Below, piece by piece: positions 1 through 7,742 of a DNA stretch of 28,083 bases. Position 1 is the first letter of the stretch; each line of letters opens with the position of its first letter. A program made the translations under genes and the position numbers. This DNA is from Coriobacteriia bacterium (GTDB lineage Bacteria > Actinomycetota > Coriobacteriia > Coriobacteriales > UBA8131): contig WRFC01000001.1 in NCBI GenBank assembly GCA_009779015.1, positions 1 to 28,083 of the forward strand. The letters are read 5' to 3'. The notes under the pieces are model-generated. The model worked only from the letters and a program-made list of their open reading frames with translations. It made no database searches and was not told the origin of the DNA.

Positions 1-78
1 GAGCACGAGCACGAGCACGAGCACGAGCATGACCACGAGCACGAACATGACCACGGACACGGGCACGACCACAGCCAT
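1..78 (+). repeat. Degenerate hexamer repeat (GAGCAC-type) encoding Glu/Asp-His pairs
   Basis: Bases 1-78 are built from imperfect repeats of the hexamer GAGCAC, drifting to GACCAC, GAACAT and GGGCAC. They encode the alternating acidic/Gly-His tract of the first gene. The first four units are identical, so the tract is a candidate for replication slippage. The repeat continues off the left edge. Confidence 0.8.
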
Positions 79-459
79 GGCGCCCTGCACGAATACATTG
101 ACGAAGAGCATGGCTACTCGATCAGCATCATGCAACACGACGAGGCGTTGGTAGCCTCCCTCGTAATCGATCTCCAGGGGGCGGCCGAAGACACCCAGAG
201 GCTCGTGGCTACGCGCCTCGAGCAACTGGTCGCCACACTCCAGGCTGACGATGTCATGATCGGCCATATCAAGGGGGCGCTCACCCGCTTGACCCCGCTG
301 GCGACATTCCATAGCGTCGGGGCCGGCCTCCAGACCCAGCAGTTCGAAGCCAAATCCTGCAAGCTCGAGCTGGCGGTCATCGTCTTCAATATCGGCGAGG
401 GCCGATTGCTCGAGATTGTCCAGCACGAGGCTGGTGAGCTGGCACATGCTGCCCATTGA
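1..459 (+). CDS. C-terminal part of a histidine-rich protein, possibly a metal-handling G3E-family GTPase (5' end outside window)
   Basis: The reading frame is open from base 1 and ends in TGA at 457-459, so the start lies outside the window. The first 26 or so visible residues alternate His with Glu, Asp and Gly, a classic Ni/Zn-binding stretch. They are followed by a compact domain of about 120 residues containing GHIKGALTRL and a hydrophobic strand LAVIVFNIG. A His-rich linker followed by a small C-terminal domain is the layout of CobW/G3E-type GTPases, and GTPases of this kind occur near corrinoid and CODH genes in acetogens. No GTPase motif is visible because that part is missing, so the family call is inference. 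It could equally be a nickel storage protein. The next gene begins about 200 bases downstream on the same strand and belongs to the methyl branch of the Wood-Ljungdahl pathway. Confidence 0.55.
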   Translation, partial: EHEHEHEHEHDHEHEHDHGHGHDHSHGALHEYIDEEHGYSISIMQHDEALVASLVIDLQGAAEDTQRLVATRLEQLVATLQADDVMIGHIKGALTRLTPLATFHSVGAGLQTQQFEAKSCKLELAVIVFNIGEGRLLEIVQHEAGELAHAAH

Positions 460-577
460 TGAGATTTCGCATTTTTGTCACCGAAGTGATACATGTCGTA
501 AAAAAATCCGCAAGCCTAACAACGATCTGAAAAAGATACAAGAAGATGCTCTGGGCGCGCGATAGGATGAGCTTACC

Positions 578-583
578 TATAAT
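578..583 (+). promoter_or_regulatory. Consensus -10 hexamer upstream of the methylene-THF reductase gene
   Basis: A perfect TATAAT lies 84 bases before the chosen start codon at 668. No good -35 hexamer is seen at 16-18 bases upstream, where the sequence is GC-rich, so an activator or alternative recognition may be needed. A small 6-bp hairpin (603-618, loop GTCA) falls in the predicted leader. Confidence 0.35.
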
Positions 584-667
584 TACAGGGGGATGGGACG
601 TTTATGCCGTCAGGCATATACGGTCTCGCCTGTAAAAGTCAGTTGTAGATTGGGATGGGAGAAATCT

Positions 668-2293
668 ATGTCGAATCGCTTTCGAGAGGCTTTGGAGTCT
701 GGCGAGTTCGTCGTTACCTGCGAGTTAATCCCAGGTAGGGGCGCAAACGAGCCGTCTCAGGTGAAGGAGTACGATGCCGCAGTAGCAATTTACGGGACTG
801 GTCGGGTACACGCAATCTCCATCACCGACAACCCAGGGGGAAACCCAGCAATTGCTGCTGATGCCTTCGCTGATGAGCTGGAGAATCAGGGTGTCCCGAC
901 ACTGGTGCACTTCACTTGCAAAGACAAGAACCGTAACCAGATGCAAGCCCAGCTGTACTCCATGCAGCGCCGCGGCCTCGAGAACCTGCTCGTAATGTCT
1001 GGCGATTACGTGTATTCAGGCTGGGAGGGGCGTTCGCGGCCAGTCTTTGACCTCGACCCGGTCCAGGCTACGATGCTGGTCACCGACATGAACTCTGGCC
1101 TCGTCATCAAAGGCCCAAAAGGCGACACGCGCGAACAAGCGGCGCATTTCTACTCGGGTGCTTGTGTCAGCCCCTTCAAATGGACAGAGGCCGAGACGAT
1201 GACCCAGTATTGGAAGATGGAGAAAAAGCTCGCTGCGGGCGCTAACTTCATCATCCAACAGCTTGGCTATGATGCCCGGAAGATGGAAGAGCAGCTCTTC
1301 TATGTCCGTGAAAAGGGCTACGGCGACGTCCCCATGATCGCCAATATCTATATCATCTCCGCCGGTGTTGCCAAATTCATGAAGGGTGGCAACATCCCTG
1401 GCGGCTTCATGAGCGACGAGCTTCTCGGAATCCTTCAAGAAGAGGCAAAAGCCGAGGATAAGGGCAAGGCCACTCGCTTGCTCCGGGCCGCCAAGATGGT
1501 CGCGATCGCTCGCGGCCTCGGTTATGCTGGCGTGCATATCGGTGGCAATGGCCTGACTGCCGAGATCTTCAACACGATCCTTGACCAAGCTGACGAGATC
1601 CAGGACCAATGGCGCGATTGGGTCAAAGAGATCCATTATGGACAGCCGGACGGGTTCTATCTCTACAAGCCCGAGCTGGATGCCAACGGCGTCCCTACCG
1701 GGTTCAATACGCATGAGCGTGCCCCGCTGACCGACAGCTATCACAACAAAAAGAAGATCCTCAAGGGCTACGGCCTTTCCCGCGCCTTCCATTATTGGGT
1801 CTTGACGCCAAACAAGCGCTTCTATGGCATGCTCCGTTCGCGCATGGATGGCCTGGACCGCAAGAAGGGCGTGAACCGCGAACACGGCTTAGAGCACACC
1901 TGCAAGGCCATGCTCTATGGCTGCATGGATTGCGGAGACTGCGGCCTCTTGGTCACGAGCTACACCTGCCCGATGTCCGGATGCCCAAAGAGCCAGCGCA
2001 ATGGACCATGCGGTGGCGGTGCCGATGGCTGGTGCGAGGTCTACCCGAATGAGCGCTATTGCATCCATGTCAAGAACTACCATCGGCGCAAGAAGTTCAA
2101 CGAGCTTGTAGAGCTTGATTCGTTCATCACTCCCCCCAACAACTGGGACTTCTCCCACACATCCGGGTGGAGCAACTATACCCATGAAAGAGATAACACC
2201 TACGGGCGGACTTATCTCCAAACACCGGACCAGCGGCCGCAGGCTGCCAAAAATAAAAGGACCGGAGCCGAAAACGAGAGTAAGGAGAGTTAA
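668..2293 (+). CDS. metF: Methylenetetrahydrofolate reductase fused to a MetV-like Cys-rich C-terminal domain
   Basis: This is probably the enzyme that reduces 5,10-methylene-THF to 5-methyl-THF, the last folate step of the methyl branch of the Wood-Ljungdahl pathway. The protein is 541 aa from the ATG at 668, which has GGGAG 8 bases upstream; an in-frame ATG at 593 lacks a usable ribosome site. Residues about 1-300 look like the MetF TIM barrel (early VTCELIPGRG, then ISITDNPGGNP). The C-terminal part carries at least nine cysteines from about residue 412, including C419, C422 and C425 (CMDCGDCG), then CPMSGCPKS and NGPCGGG. This resembles MetV, which is a separate subunit in Moorella-type acetogens, so the gene looks like a MetF-MetV fusion. 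The stop codon abuts the ATG of acsE, indicating one operon. Electron donor and partner subunits cannot be read from sequence. Confidence 0.85.
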   Translation: MSNRFREALESGEFVVTCELIPGRGANEPSQVKEYDAAVAIYGTGRVHAISITDNPGGNPAIAADAFADELENQGVPTLVHFTCKDKNRNQMQAQLYSMQRRGLENLLVMSGDYVYSGWEGRSRPVFDLDPVQATMLVTDMNSGLVIKGPKGDTREQAAHFYSGACVSPFKWTEAETMTQYWKMEKKLAAGANFIIQQLGYDARKMEEQLFYVREKGYGDVPMIANIYIISAGVAKFMKGGNIPGGFMSDELLGILQEEAKAEDKGKATRLLRAAKMVAIARGLGYAGVHIGGNGLTAEIFNTILDQADEIQDQWRDWVKEIHYGQPDGFYLYKPELDANGVPTGFNTHERAPLTDSYHNKKKILKGYGLSRAFHYWVLTPNKRFYGMLRSRMDGLDRKKGVNREHGLEHTCKAMLYGCMDCGDCGLLVTSYTCPMSGCPKSQRNGPCGGGADGWCEVYPNERYCIHVKNYHRRKKFNELVELDSFITPPNNWDFSHTSGWSNYTHERDNTYGRTYLQTPDQRPQAAKNKRTGAENESKES

Positions 2294-3091
2294 ATGATCA
2301 TCATCGCCGAAAAGATTAATGGATTTATCAAGAGGACGATGGAAGCCATCGAGGCAAAGGACGAGGCCTATCTGAAGGAACTCGCCGTCAAGCAGACCGC
2401 CGGTGGAGCCAGCTACATCGACATCTGCGCAGGCACCATGCCTGAAGTCGAGCGCGAGACCATGGAATGGTTGATCAACCTCGTACAAGACACTGTAGAC
2501 ACACCACTGAGCATCGACAGCTCCGACCCGCAGGTCATCGTCGATATGCTCCCGTTGGCCAAAAAGCCTGGCCTGGTCAACTCGATCTCCATGGAGGCCG
2601 GCAAGGCTGAGACCGTGTTCCCGGCAATCGAGGGCACAGAGTGGAAAGTCGTCGCACTGACCTGCGACAACGACGGAATTCCGGATACTGCCGAAGCTAA
2701 GTTCGAAATCGGCAAGAAGATCATTGAGCAGGCCGCCGAATACGGCATCGGCCTTGACCGCCTCTTCATCGATCCATGCGTAACCACGCTTGCGACCACC
2801 CAGAACTGCCTGGTCAGCTTTATCGGCGCCATGAAGCTCCTGCGCGCTGCTTATCCGGGCATTCAGTTCACATCCGGCCTTTCGAATATCTCTTTTGGTA
2901 TGCCTTACCGCAAGGCCATCAACATGCAGTTCCTCGCCCTCGCCCTTTATGAGGGTATGGACAGCGCTATCATCGATCCGACCTCTTCTGACATGCAGGC
3001 CGTTCTGCATGCAGTCGAAGCCCTGCTGGGCCATGATGAATACTGCATGAACTACCTGACCGCCTTCCGTAATGGCATGTTCGGCAAGTAA
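2294..3091 (+). CDS. acsE: 5-methyltetrahydrofolate:corrinoid iron-sulfur protein methyltransferase (AcsE type)
   Basis: This protein transfers the methyl group of methyl-THF to a Co(I) corrinoid protein, linking the folate branch to acetyl-CoA synthase. It is 265 aa, about the usual length for the single-domain pterin-binding TIM-barrel methyltransferases. Residues D75 (in SIDSSD), N96 (in LVNSISM), D160 (in LFIDPC) and N198 (in GLSNIS) sit where the pterin-binding residues of the Moorella enzyme are. The ATG directly follows the stop of the reductase gene, with AAGGAG upstream, so the two are translationally linked. A related possibility is the methyltransferase of a substrate-specific demethylation system (MtvA/MtgA type). 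The neighbouring reductase, fhs and fchA favour AcsE. Confidence 0.85.
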   Translation: MIIIAEKINGFIKRTMEAIEAKDEAYLKELAVKQTAGGASYIDICAGTMPEVERETMEWLINLVQDTVDTPLSIDSSDPQVIVDMLPLAKKPGLVNSISMEAGKAETVFPAIEGTEWKVVALTCDNDGIPDTAEAKFEIGKKIIEQAAEYGIGLDRLFIDPCVTTLATTQNCLVSFIGAMKLLRAAYPGIQFTSGLSNISFGMPYRKAINMQFLALALYEGMDSAIIDPTSSDMQAVLHAVEALLGHDEYCMNYLTAFRNGMFGK

Positions 3092-3110
3092 ACTTAGAGA
3101 CCAAGTACTA

Positions 3111-3116
3111 TTGACA
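3111..3116 (+). promoter_or_regulatory. Possible -35 element (TTGACA) upstream of fhs
   Basis: A consensus TTGACA lies 20 bases after the acsE stop, in the 175-base gap before fhs. The hexamers at the right distance for a -10 are poor (CTTGAT-like), so this is only a weak candidate. The gap contains no convincing terminator, and read-through from acsE is also possible. Confidence 0.2.
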
Positions 3117-3266
3117 AGGGGTTTTGTCCAGGGCTTGATGAACCTTGGGCCTAAAAGTTCTAAATTTGAGGGTAACTGGGGTCTCATCAGCCCCAATCCC
3201 CCCTATCAGAAGTGCGGAATAGCAAGAACATCGTCTATGTCTTTTTGACAGAAGGAGTGACGTACT

Positions 3267-4943
3267 ATGGCAGAAATTAAATCCGATATCGAGATCGCGC
3301 AATCTGTAACGCCGCGTCAGATCACCGATGTCGCGGCCGACCTGAACCTCGACAAAGAGTATTTCGAGCCCTATGGCTATTACAAAGCCAAGATCGATTT
3401 TAATGTTTTGAACAAGATCGACCGTCCCGAGGGAAAGCTGATCCTCGTCACAGCCATTACCCCAACGCCTGCTGGCGAAGGTAAGACCACGACCACCGTA
3501 GGCCTTTCAGACGGCCTGAAGAAGCTTGGCAAGAACGTTGTCGTCGCACTGCGCGAGCCCTCGCTCGGCCCGGTCTTCGGCGTCAAGGGCGGTGCCGCTG
3601 GCGGCGGTTGGTCTCAGGTCGTTCCGATGGAGGACATCAACCTGCACTTCACCGGTGACTTCCATGCCATCAGCGCAGCCAACAACCTGCTCGCAGCCTT
3701 GATCGACAACCACATCTATCAGGGCAATGCCCTGGACATCAACGTCCGCAACATCACCTGGAGGCGCTGCGTCGACATGAACGACCGTCAGCTGCGCTTT
3801 ATCGTTGACGGCCTCGGTGGCAAGTCCAATGGCGTTCCGCGCGAGGATGGCTACGACATCACCGTCGCTTCTGAGATCATGGCCATCTTCTGCCTGGCCA
3901 CCTCGGTCACCGACCTCAAAGAGCGCATTGCGCGCATCATCATCGGCTATAACCGTGCAGGCGAGCCTGTCACGGCCGGCCAGCTGAACGCCCAAGGCGC
4001 CATGGCTGCCCTCCTCAAAGATGCCTTGAAGCCGAACCTTGTCCAGACCCTCGAGGGCACACCGGCCTTCGTCCATGGCGGCCCCTTCGCCAATATCGCA
4101 CATGGCTGCAACTCCATCATCGCCACCCGCATGGCCTTGAAGCTCGGCGATTATGCCGTCACAGAGGCTGGCTTTGGCGCTGACCTCGGTGCTGAGAAGT
4201 TCCTGGACATCAAGTGCCGTGTTGCTGGCCTGAAGCCTTCTGCTGTCGTCATCGTCGCCACCGTCCGTGCCCTCAAGATGCACGGTGGCAAGCCGAAGAC
4301 CGAGCTGAACACCGAGGACCTGGTAGCCCTGAAGGCCGGCCTCCCCAACCTGCTTCAACACGTCTCGAATATCACAGACGTCTTCCATCTGCCGGCAGTC
4401 GTGGCCATCAATGCCTTCCCAACAGATACCGCAGCTGAGCTCCAGCTGGTCGAAGACGAGTGCAAGGCCCTCGGCGTCAATGCCGTTCTGGCTGAGCATT
4501 GGGCAAAGGGTGGAGAAGGCGCCCTCAAGCTGGCCGAAGAAGTCATTCGCGTGACTGACGAGCCCAATAACTTCACGCAGTCCTATCCGCTCGATATGAG
4601 CATCGAGGATAAGATCAACGCCATCGCCACAAAGATCTATCATGCAGACGGTGTGGACTATACCCCGCAAGCCAAGGAGCAGGCGAAAGTCCTGACCAGC
4701 CTCGGCTTTGACAAGCTCCCGATCTGCATGGCCAAGACACAGTACTCATTCTCTGACAATATGGCCCTTTTGGGTGCCCCCAAGGGCTTCAGGGTCACCG
4801 TACGCAACCTCAAGGTCTCGGCCGGCGCTGGTTTCATCGTCGCACTGACAGGCGAGATTATGACGATGCCTGGCCTGCCCAAGCTGCCTGCGGCTGAGAA
4901 GATCGATGTCGATGCCAGTGGCGTGATCTCAGGACTGTTCTAA
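3267..4943 (+). CDS. fhs: Formate--tetrahydrofolate ligase
   Basis: It performs ATP-dependent activation of formate to 10-formyl-THF, the entry step of the folate branch. The protein is 558 aa, normal for bacterial Fhs. The ATP-binding loop is clear near residue 68 (TPAGEGKTTTTVGL), followed by the conserved REPSLGPVFG and GGAAGGG segments, and later HGGPFANIAHG and EAGFGADLG. The ATG at 3267 is preceded by GAAGGAG with 9-base spacing. fchA follows after 2 bases, so the pair is an operon catalysing consecutive reactions. Codon use is strongly biased to GC-ending codons, as expected of an abundant enzyme in an acetogen. Confidence 0.97.
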   Translation: MAEIKSDIEIAQSVTPRQITDVAADLNLDKEYFEPYGYYKAKIDFNVLNKIDRPEGKLILVTAITPTPAGEGKTTTTVGLSDGLKKLGKNVVVALREPSLGPVFGVKGGAAGGGWSQVVPMEDINLHFTGDFHAISAANNLLAALIDNHIYQGNALDINVRNITWRRCVDMNDRQLRFIVDGLGGKSNGVPREDGYDITVASEIMAIFCLATSVTDLKERIARIIIGYNRAGEPVTAGQLNAQGAMAALLKDALKPNLVQTLEGTPAFVHGGPFANIAHGCNSIIATRMALKLGDYAVTEAGFGADLGAEKFLDIKCRVAGLKPSAVVIVATVRALKMHGGKPKTELNTEDLVALKAGLPNLLQHVSNITDVFHLPAVVAINAFPTDTAAELQLVEDECKALGVNAVLAEHWAKGGEGALKLAEEVIRVTDEPNNFTQSYPLDMSIEDKINAIATKIYHADGVDYTPQAKEQAKVLTSLGFDKLPICMAKTQYSFSDNMALLGAPKGFRVTVRNLKVSAGAGFIVALTGEIMTMPGLPKLPAAEKIDVDASGVISGLF

Positions 4944-4945
4944 TA

Positions 4946-5581
4946 ATGGACACTGCGTTCACAAAACGCTCCTGCGAAGACTTCGTTGATGTCCTCGCAT
5001 CGGCTGCACCGGTGCCCGGTGGCGGCGGCGGCTCAGCATTGGCTGGTGCGCTTGGCACCGCCCTTGGCAACATGGTCGGATCACTGACTGTCGGTAAGCC
5101 AAAGTTTGCTGATGTCGAGGCCGATATGATCGAGCTCAAAGCAAAGTGCGACGACTTGCAAAGACGATTGCTTGACTTGGTGGCCGCAGATGCCGAGTCT
5201 TTTCAGCCTCTCTCCAAGGCCTATGGCCTGCCCAAAGAGACAGAAGAGGAGAAGGCGCATAAGGCCGAAGTAATGGAGGCCTGTCTGCGTGAGGCTTGTT
5301 CTGTGCCGATCGCGATCATGGACGCCTGCTGCGAGGCCATCGATGTACACGAGCAATTTGCCGCTAAAGGCACGCCGATCGCAATCTCAGATGTCGGCGT
5401 TGGCGTGAAGTTCTGCCAAGCTGCTCTACAAGGTGCAAGCCTGAACGTCTTTATCAATACGTCTTCAATGACTGACCGGGCTTACGCCCAAGAGGTCGAA
5501 GACAAGGCAAACAAGCTTCTGGCAGACTATGTGCCAAAAGCCGAATCGATCTTCCAGGACGTTGCTCGACGTTTTAAGTAA
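4946..5581 (+). CDS. fchA: Methenyltetrahydrofolate cyclohydrolase, formiminotransferase-cyclodeaminase fold
   Basis: It interconverts 10-formyl-THF and 5,10-methenyl-THF. The 211-aa protein has the FTCD_C/FchA signature near its N-terminus, a proline then a run of glycines (APVPGGGGGSALAGALG), and is helical throughout, as in this family. Its ATG starts 2 bases after the fhs stop without a strong ribosome site, suggesting translational coupling. It is followed by an intrinsic terminator. Having this separate cyclohydrolase matters because the downstream FolD appears to have lost its own cyclohydrolase residues. The same fold is also used in glutamate formiminotransferase systems, but no formiminotransferase domain is present here. 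Confidence 0.93.
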   Translation: MDTAFTKRSCEDFVDVLASAAPVPGGGGGSALAGALGTALGNMVGSLTVGKPKFADVEADMIELKAKCDDLQRRLLDLVAADAESFQPLSKAYGLPKETEEEKAHKAEVMEACLREACSVPIAIMDACCEAIDVHEQFAAKGTPIAISDVGVGVKFCQAALQGASLNVFINTSSMTDRAYAQEVEDKANKLLADYVPKAESIFQDVARRFK

Positions 5582-5593
5582 ACTCTCGAACAG

Positions 5594-5628
5594 AAAAAGG
5601 GACATGCCCGGGCATGTCCCTTTTTTTT
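5594..5628 (+). terminator. Strong intrinsic terminator between fchA and folD
   Basis: Bases 5599-5620 form a perfect 22-base self-complementary palindrome centred on CCCGGG. It is flanked by five A on the left and eight T on the right (5621-5628). This is a textbook rho-independent terminator and works in both directions on paper. It lies only 23 bases before the folD start, so folD needs read-through or its own promoter. Confidence 0.85.
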
Positions 5629-5651
5629 ACGAGGATAAGAAAGGAGCCAAT

Positions 5652-6503
5652 GTGGCTACGGTACTCAAAGGGGCTGAGGTGTCAGAAGCCCTGAACACGA
5701 AGATCATGGAAGAATCTGAGGCGCTGAAGGCCATGGGCGTCAACCCGACATTAGCGATCCTCCGGGTCGGCGAGCGCGGAGATGATATCTCTTATGAAAA
5801 GGGAGTGACCAAGCGTGCAGAGAAAGTCGGGGTGGCTATCAAGAACGTATTGCTCCCCGCAGATGTCGCTCAAGAAGTTTTAATTAAGGCTATTGAGGAC
5901 CTGAACGCGGACAAATCCGTTCATGGGGTCTTGATGTTCCGCCCGCTCCCAGATCACCTTGATGAAGACGTTGTGAGAAACATGCTCGAGCCGAGCAAGG
6001 ACATTGACGGCATTACCGATGCTTCGATGTCTGGGGTATTCGCAGGCATCCATACGGGTTTCGCACCTTGTACGCCATCCGCGTGCATGGAGATCCTTGA
6101 GCATTTTGGTGTTGACGCAAAGGGCAAGCATGCAGTGGTAGTCGGCCGCAGTCTTGTGGTTGGCAAACCTGCAGCCATGATGCTTTTAGACCGAAACGCC
6201 ACAGTCACTATCGCACACTCGCGGACAGCAGACCTCCCATCAGTCGTCCGTGAGGCTGATATCGTGATTGCTTGTGTCGGTCGCGCGAAAATGGTAGAGG
6301 CAAGCTACCTGAAACCTGGGCAGATTGTCATTGATGTGGGTATCAATGTCTTAGAGGATGGCTCGTTGTCTGGAGATGTTGACTTTGAGGCGGCTTCATC
6401 GATCGTCGAAGCCATCACGCCTGTCCCAGGCGGTGTCGGAGCCGTGACCACAAGCGTGAACTTAAAACATGTGGTCGAAGCTGCGCGCAATCAAAACAGT
6501 TAA
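5652..6503 (+). CDS. folD: Methylenetetrahydrofolate dehydrogenase, FolD family, probably monofunctional
   Basis: It reduces 5,10-methenyl-THF to 5,10-methylene-THF with a nicotinamide cofactor. I choose the GTG at 5652 because AAGGAG lies 5 bases upstream and the 283-aa length is right for FolD; an upstream in-frame ATG (5529) would run through the terminator. Family motifs are present: PSKDIDGIT, the Rossmann loop VVGRSLVVGKPAAMMLL and a C-terminal TPVPGGVGAVT. In ungapped comparison with human MTHFD1, the lysine essential for cyclohydrolase (K56) is V52 here (Y48-E-K-G-V52-T-K54), and the glutamine of the usual VQLPLP is F96 (MFRPLP). The enzyme is therefore probably a dehydrogenase only, with FchA supplying the cyclohydrolase step. 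Confidence in the family is high; loss of the second activity is inference. Confidence 0.93.
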   Translation: MATVLKGAEVSEALNTKIMEESEALKAMGVNPTLAILRVGERGDDISYEKGVTKRAEKVGVAIKNVLLPADVAQEVLIKAIEDLNADKSVHGVLMFRPLPDHLDEDVVRNMLEPSKDIDGITDASMSGVFAGIHTGFAPCTPSACMEILEHFGVDAKGKHAVVVGRSLVVGKPAAMMLLDRNATVTIAHSRTADLPSVVREADIVIACVGRAKMVEASYLKPGQIVIDVGINVLEDGSLSGDVDFEAASSIVEAITPVPGGVGAVTTSVNLKHVVEAARNQNS

Positions 6504-6540
6504 CAAGAAACTCGAAGAGCAAGACAATAAAATTACGATG

Positions 6541-6576
6541 AACATTAGAGCTTTGATCTATCAAGGCTCTAATGTT
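6541..6576 (+). terminator. Long near-perfect hairpin between folD and the formate channel gene
   Basis: The arms 6541-6557 and 6560-6576 pair over 17 bp with one G-U pair and almost no loop. Only TCTT follows, so the U-tract is weak. It may be a terminator, an RNA-stabilising 3' end or a processing site. It lies 37 bases after the folD stop and 58 before the next start codon. Confidence 0.5.
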
Positions 6577-6633
6577 TCTTACCTCAAAACGTTTTAATGG
6601 CATTACCAAGGCAAGAGGAGGAGGATCAAGCTC

Positions 6634-7536
6634 ATGGATGATAACGATATTATTAAGGAGATCAGGCAAGATGTCGCGGCCATTCGACCAGATGTTTTAG
6701 TGCCATCAGAAATCGTTGCAAAAGCCGAAGCGATCGGCCACGGAAAAGCCAATACAGAGTTCTTAAGGTTGGCTGTATTAGCGGTGATGGCCGGCTTGTT
6801 TGTCGGTATGGGCGGAATGTTCTTGCTCTTGATCAAATCAGATACGAGCCTCCCCTACTTTGCCAGCCAAATACTCGGTGGCCTTTGCTTTTGCCTAGCC
6901 CTTTTCTTGGTCGTAGCCGCCGGAGCCGAGCAGTTCGCAGGCAACACCTTGATGGTCGTCGGAAGCCTGTCCAAAAAATACAGCTGGGGCAGCCTTTTGC
7001 GGACTTGGGGCATTGTCTGGGTGTTTAACTTCGTTGGATCGCTGCTGCTGGTCTTCCTCCTCTTCTTTGCTGCCTATTGGAAGGCCGACGGAGGCGCCAT
7101 TGGGGTCGCTATGGTCACAGTCAGCCTAGACAAGATCGCTCAAGGTCAAGCCAGCCTGGGGCCGTCCGGCTGGGTGACTATCCTTTTTAAGGGCATTATG
7201 TGCAACTTCCTCTTTGGCCTGGCTGTTTGGATCGGTTACTCAGGACGCACCGTTGTCGACAAGCTGGCAGCTATCGTATTGCCAGTGACAGCATTCGTGG
7301 CCTGTGGCTTTGAGCACAGCGTCGCTAACATGTTCTTGCTTCCGATGGGGTGGCTGATCAAGGTCACTGGGGTCATCGACACCTCGGCCATCAGTGGCAT
7401 CAACATGCTGTCGGTTGGTGGGATCTTCTATAACATCTCTGCCGCCACAATCGGGAACATCATCGGTGGCGCTGGCCTGGTCGGGTTATCCTATTGGTTG
7501 GCCTACCGGAAGAGTCAGAAAGTAAAAAATTCCTAG
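6634..7536 (+). CDS. Formate/nitrite transporter (FNT) family channel
   Basis: This is an integral membrane channel for small monovalent anions, here most plausibly formate given the adjacent fhs-fchA-folD. It is 300 aa. There is a soluble N-terminus of about 40 residues, then roughly six hydrophobic segments beginning near residue 45 (LAVLAVMAGLFVGMGGMFLL). The FNT hallmark segments appear: GAEQFAGNTLMVV, an interior conserved NFVGSLLLVFLLF, MCNFLFGLAVW, and FEHSVANMFLLP with the central histidine of the FNT pore. It ends in a short basic tail. The start has GAGGAGGAGG 9-10 bases upstream. The call could also be nitrite or hydrosulfide channel, but no nitrite or sulfite reductase is nearby. 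A strong hairpin precedes it, so it may be transcribed separately. Confidence 0.88.
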   Translation: MDDNDIIKEIRQDVAAIRPDVLVPSEIVAKAEAIGHGKANTEFLRLAVLAVMAGLFVGMGGMFLLLIKSDTSLPYFASQILGGLCFCLALFLVVAAGAEQFAGNTLMVVGSLSKKYSWGSLLRTWGIVWVFNFVGSLLLVFLLFFAAYWKADGGAIGVAMVTVSLDKIAQGQASLGPSGWVTILFKGIMCNFLFGLAVWIGYSGRTVVDKLAAIVLPVTAFVACGFEHSVANMFLLPMGWLIKVTGVIDTSAISGINMLSVGGIFYNISAATIGNIIGGAGLVGLSYWLAYRKSQKVKNS

Positions 7537-7742
7537 TAATTATCCCTGTCAAAAATTGAATGCAGCTATACCGTTCACGGTTGAACATTATCCACTCACA
7601 GAGGGAGGTTTTGCCTTGAAGCGGCAGAGCTGTGAAATAGAAGGTTTAGATTTCAACTTCGTTAAAAAAGGGTTACAATGTTTTTCTGCATTGTTATGTC
7701 ATGGTTTAAGGATCAAGATGATTTGCGGGCTTGCTCCACGAA

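Noticed and set aside
593..667. Upstream in-frame ATG for the methylene-THF reductase
   Set aside because: It has a G-run directly against the ATG instead of a spaced ribosome site, and the extra residues do not look like the family N-terminus; the ATG at 668 does.
1889..3196. Long minus-strand open frame opposite metF/acsE (similar ones at 1016-1885 and 3507-4670)
   Set aside because: They lie wholly or largely opposite strongly recognised plus-strand genes, show no family motifs and arise from codon bias in GC-rich genes.
3170..3200. Short GC-rich stem (TGGGG/CCCCA) before fhs as terminator or riboswitch
   Set aside because: Only about 5 bp with no U-tract, and I could not match the leader to the known tetrahydrofolate or cobalamin riboswitch cores.
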